Assembly (NCBI GenBank): GCA_964555235.1
Contig: CAZKRU010000126.1
Coordinates: 1-6,360, forward strand
DNA length: 6,360 nt
Reading direction: 5' to 3'
Source: CAZKRU01 sp964555235
GTDB taxonomy: Bacteria; Verrucomicrobiota; Verrucomicrobiia; Methylacidiphilales; CAMAQI01
The notes beneath the pieces are model-generated. The model was not told where the DNA came from. It saw only the letters and a program-made list of their open reading frames with translations, and searched no databases. Shown here in pieces: positions 5,756 through 6,360 of this stretch (positions within the stretch are counted from its first letter, which is position 1; the number at the start of each line of letters is the position of its first letter). Both the position numbers and the translations under genes were made by a program.

Positions 5756-6360
5756 ATGAATAAATCATCACTCAGTCTGATTCTTTCGCTCGGATTCGCC
5801 CTGACGGTTCCATTCCTCCAAGCAGCCTCGGATGGAGGCTTCGGAGAGCGACCGAAACCTCCCCAGACTTCAGAACAGCGCGAAGACAAAATGGAGCGCC
5901 TGGCGGCAATGACGCCTCAACAGCGTGAAGAGTTTTTCAAGACACATCCTGAAGCACGGGAAAAGATGGCGCTCATGGAGAAGCTCAAAGGAATGACTCC
6001 CGAACAGCGCCACGAATTCTTCAAAAATCACCCTGAGCTCGCGGAAAAGATGAAAGAGCATCGTGAGAAGATGGGCCCGGGCGATCGGGAAGAGATGAAG
6101 AAGCGTTTTGAGGCAATGACCCCGCAGCAACGCGAAGCCTTTTTCAAAGAGCACCCGGAGGCCCGCGAAAAGATGGAGATGATGGAGAAACTCAAAAAGA
6201 TGACTCCGGAGCAACGCCAGGAATTCTTCAAAACTCACCCCGAAATTGCCGAGCGGATGAAAGAACATCGTGAGAAGATGGGGCCGGGCGATCGGGAAGA
6301 GATGAAGAAACGTTTTGAGGCAATGACCCCGCAGCAACGCGAAGCCTTTTTCAAAGAGCA
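5756..6360 (+). CDS. Secreted charged repeat protein with MTPxQR modules, partial at right edge
   Basis: The frame is open from ATG 5756 to the window end (201 complete codons), with the C-terminus missing. Residues 1-23 form a clear Sec signal peptide (NKSS, hydrophobic core, cleavage after about QA or QAA). A short Pro-rich stretch follows, then repeats from residue 52. Module A (28 residues, from 52, 121 and 190) starts MTPQQRE and contains FFK-HPEAREKM. Module B (41 residues, from 80 and 149) starts MTPEQR and ends with HREKMGPGDREEMKKRFEA. The modules are rich in Glu, Lys, Arg and Met, probably helical, with GPGD as a break. I do not recognise the family. The TPEQR phrase is reminiscent of the LTxxQ motif of periplasmic Spy/CpxP proteins, but this is resemblance only. 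A weak GGGG (5741-5744) is the only ribosome-site candidate. Methionine is frequent, so metal binding or oxidant scavenging is conceivable but unsupported. Confidence 0.85.
   Translation, partial: MNKSSLSLILSLGFALTVPFLQAASDGGFGERPKPPQTSEQREDKMERLAAMTPQQREEFFKTHPEAREKMALMEKLKGMTPEQRHEFFKNHPELAEKMKEHREKMGPGDREEMKKRFEAMTPQQREAFFKEHPEAREKMEMMEKLKKMTPEQRQEFFKTHPEIAERMKEHREKMGPGDREEMKKRFEAMTPQQREAFFKE
5909..6360 (+). repeat. 207-bp higher-order tandem repeat in the coding sequence
   Basis: Modules A (84 bp) and B (123 bp) alternate, starting at 5909 (A1), 5993 (B1), 6116 (A2), 6200 (B2) and 6323 (A3, cut by the edge). The stretch 6050-6153 matches 6257-6360 at 101 of 104 bases, with all three changes synonymous. 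The adjoining 5993-6049 matches 6200-6256 at only 44 of 57. The length is in frame throughout, so the array can expand or contract without breaking the protein. Confidence 0.92.

Noticed and set aside
5870..6337. Long open frame on the minus strand opposite the repeat protein (155 aa, Leu/His/Phe-rich)
   Set aside because: It is the antisense of an A/G-rich in-frame repeat that rarely gives stop codons. The plus-strand frame has a signal peptide, synonymous changes between copies and a proper start.
5909..6360. CRISPR array or other non-coding repeat array
   Set aside because: The repeats are contiguous, in frame and protein-coding, with no spacers.
1..6360. tRNA, rRNA, transposase, integrase or attachment sites
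   Set aside because: No cloverleaf, rRNA-like stretch, transposase motif or target-site duplication could be recognised in the window.

Overview
The window looks like chromosomal DNA of a Gram-negative-type bacterium of medium GC content. Gene order, the short intergenic repeats and the style of the last protein would fit the PVC group (Verrucomicrobiota or relatives), but this is an impression from the sequence, not a proven placement. There are six complete genes, one gene cut by the right edge, and several non-coding repeats and control sites.

Left part (1-2911, minus strand): a two-gene copper module. A MerR-family metal sensor and a Cu(I)-exporting P1B-type ATPase (CopA) form an operon with an ATGA stop/start overlap. 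It is read from a promoter with a 20-bp spacer and a near-perfect 22-bp dyad, the layout expected for MerR-type control. The predicted mRNA start falls on the regulator's ATG, so the message may be leaderless. A GC-rich hairpin with a T-run at 17-49 probably ends a plus-strand gene lying to the left.

Middle (2912-4816): an AT-rich 9-bp tandem repeat and a GC-rich near-palindrome separate the copper operon from a plus-strand thymidylate kinase. The kinase converges on a minus-strand arsR-DUF6428 pair. Between them lies a long imperfect hairpin (3826-3889) built of TTCCTG-type units, part of which recurs at 4888-4906 next to a TTTCGCG-type 9-bp tandem repeat. The arsR-DUF6428 pair looks like the regulatory front end of an arsenic operon, but no arsenate reductase or arsenite pump follows. 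Both proteins carry Cys-Cys motifs near their C-termini.

Right part (4860-6360, plus strand): an exported NodB-type polysaccharide deacetylase whose N-terminus resembles a Tat signal lacking one of the two arginines, then the start of a secreted, highly charged repeat protein. The repeat protein is built of alternating 28- and 41-residue modules (a 69-residue, 207-bp higher-order unit). Very uneven divergence between copies suggests recent duplication or gene conversion. It runs off the window.

Functionally, the window combines copper export with its sensor, an orphan-looking arsenic sensor pair, one nucleotide-metabolism housekeeping gene, and two cell-envelope proteins. I see no complete novel defence or mobile system. 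The most unusual items are the repeat protein, the shared intergenic repeat, and the apparently leaderless regulator genes.
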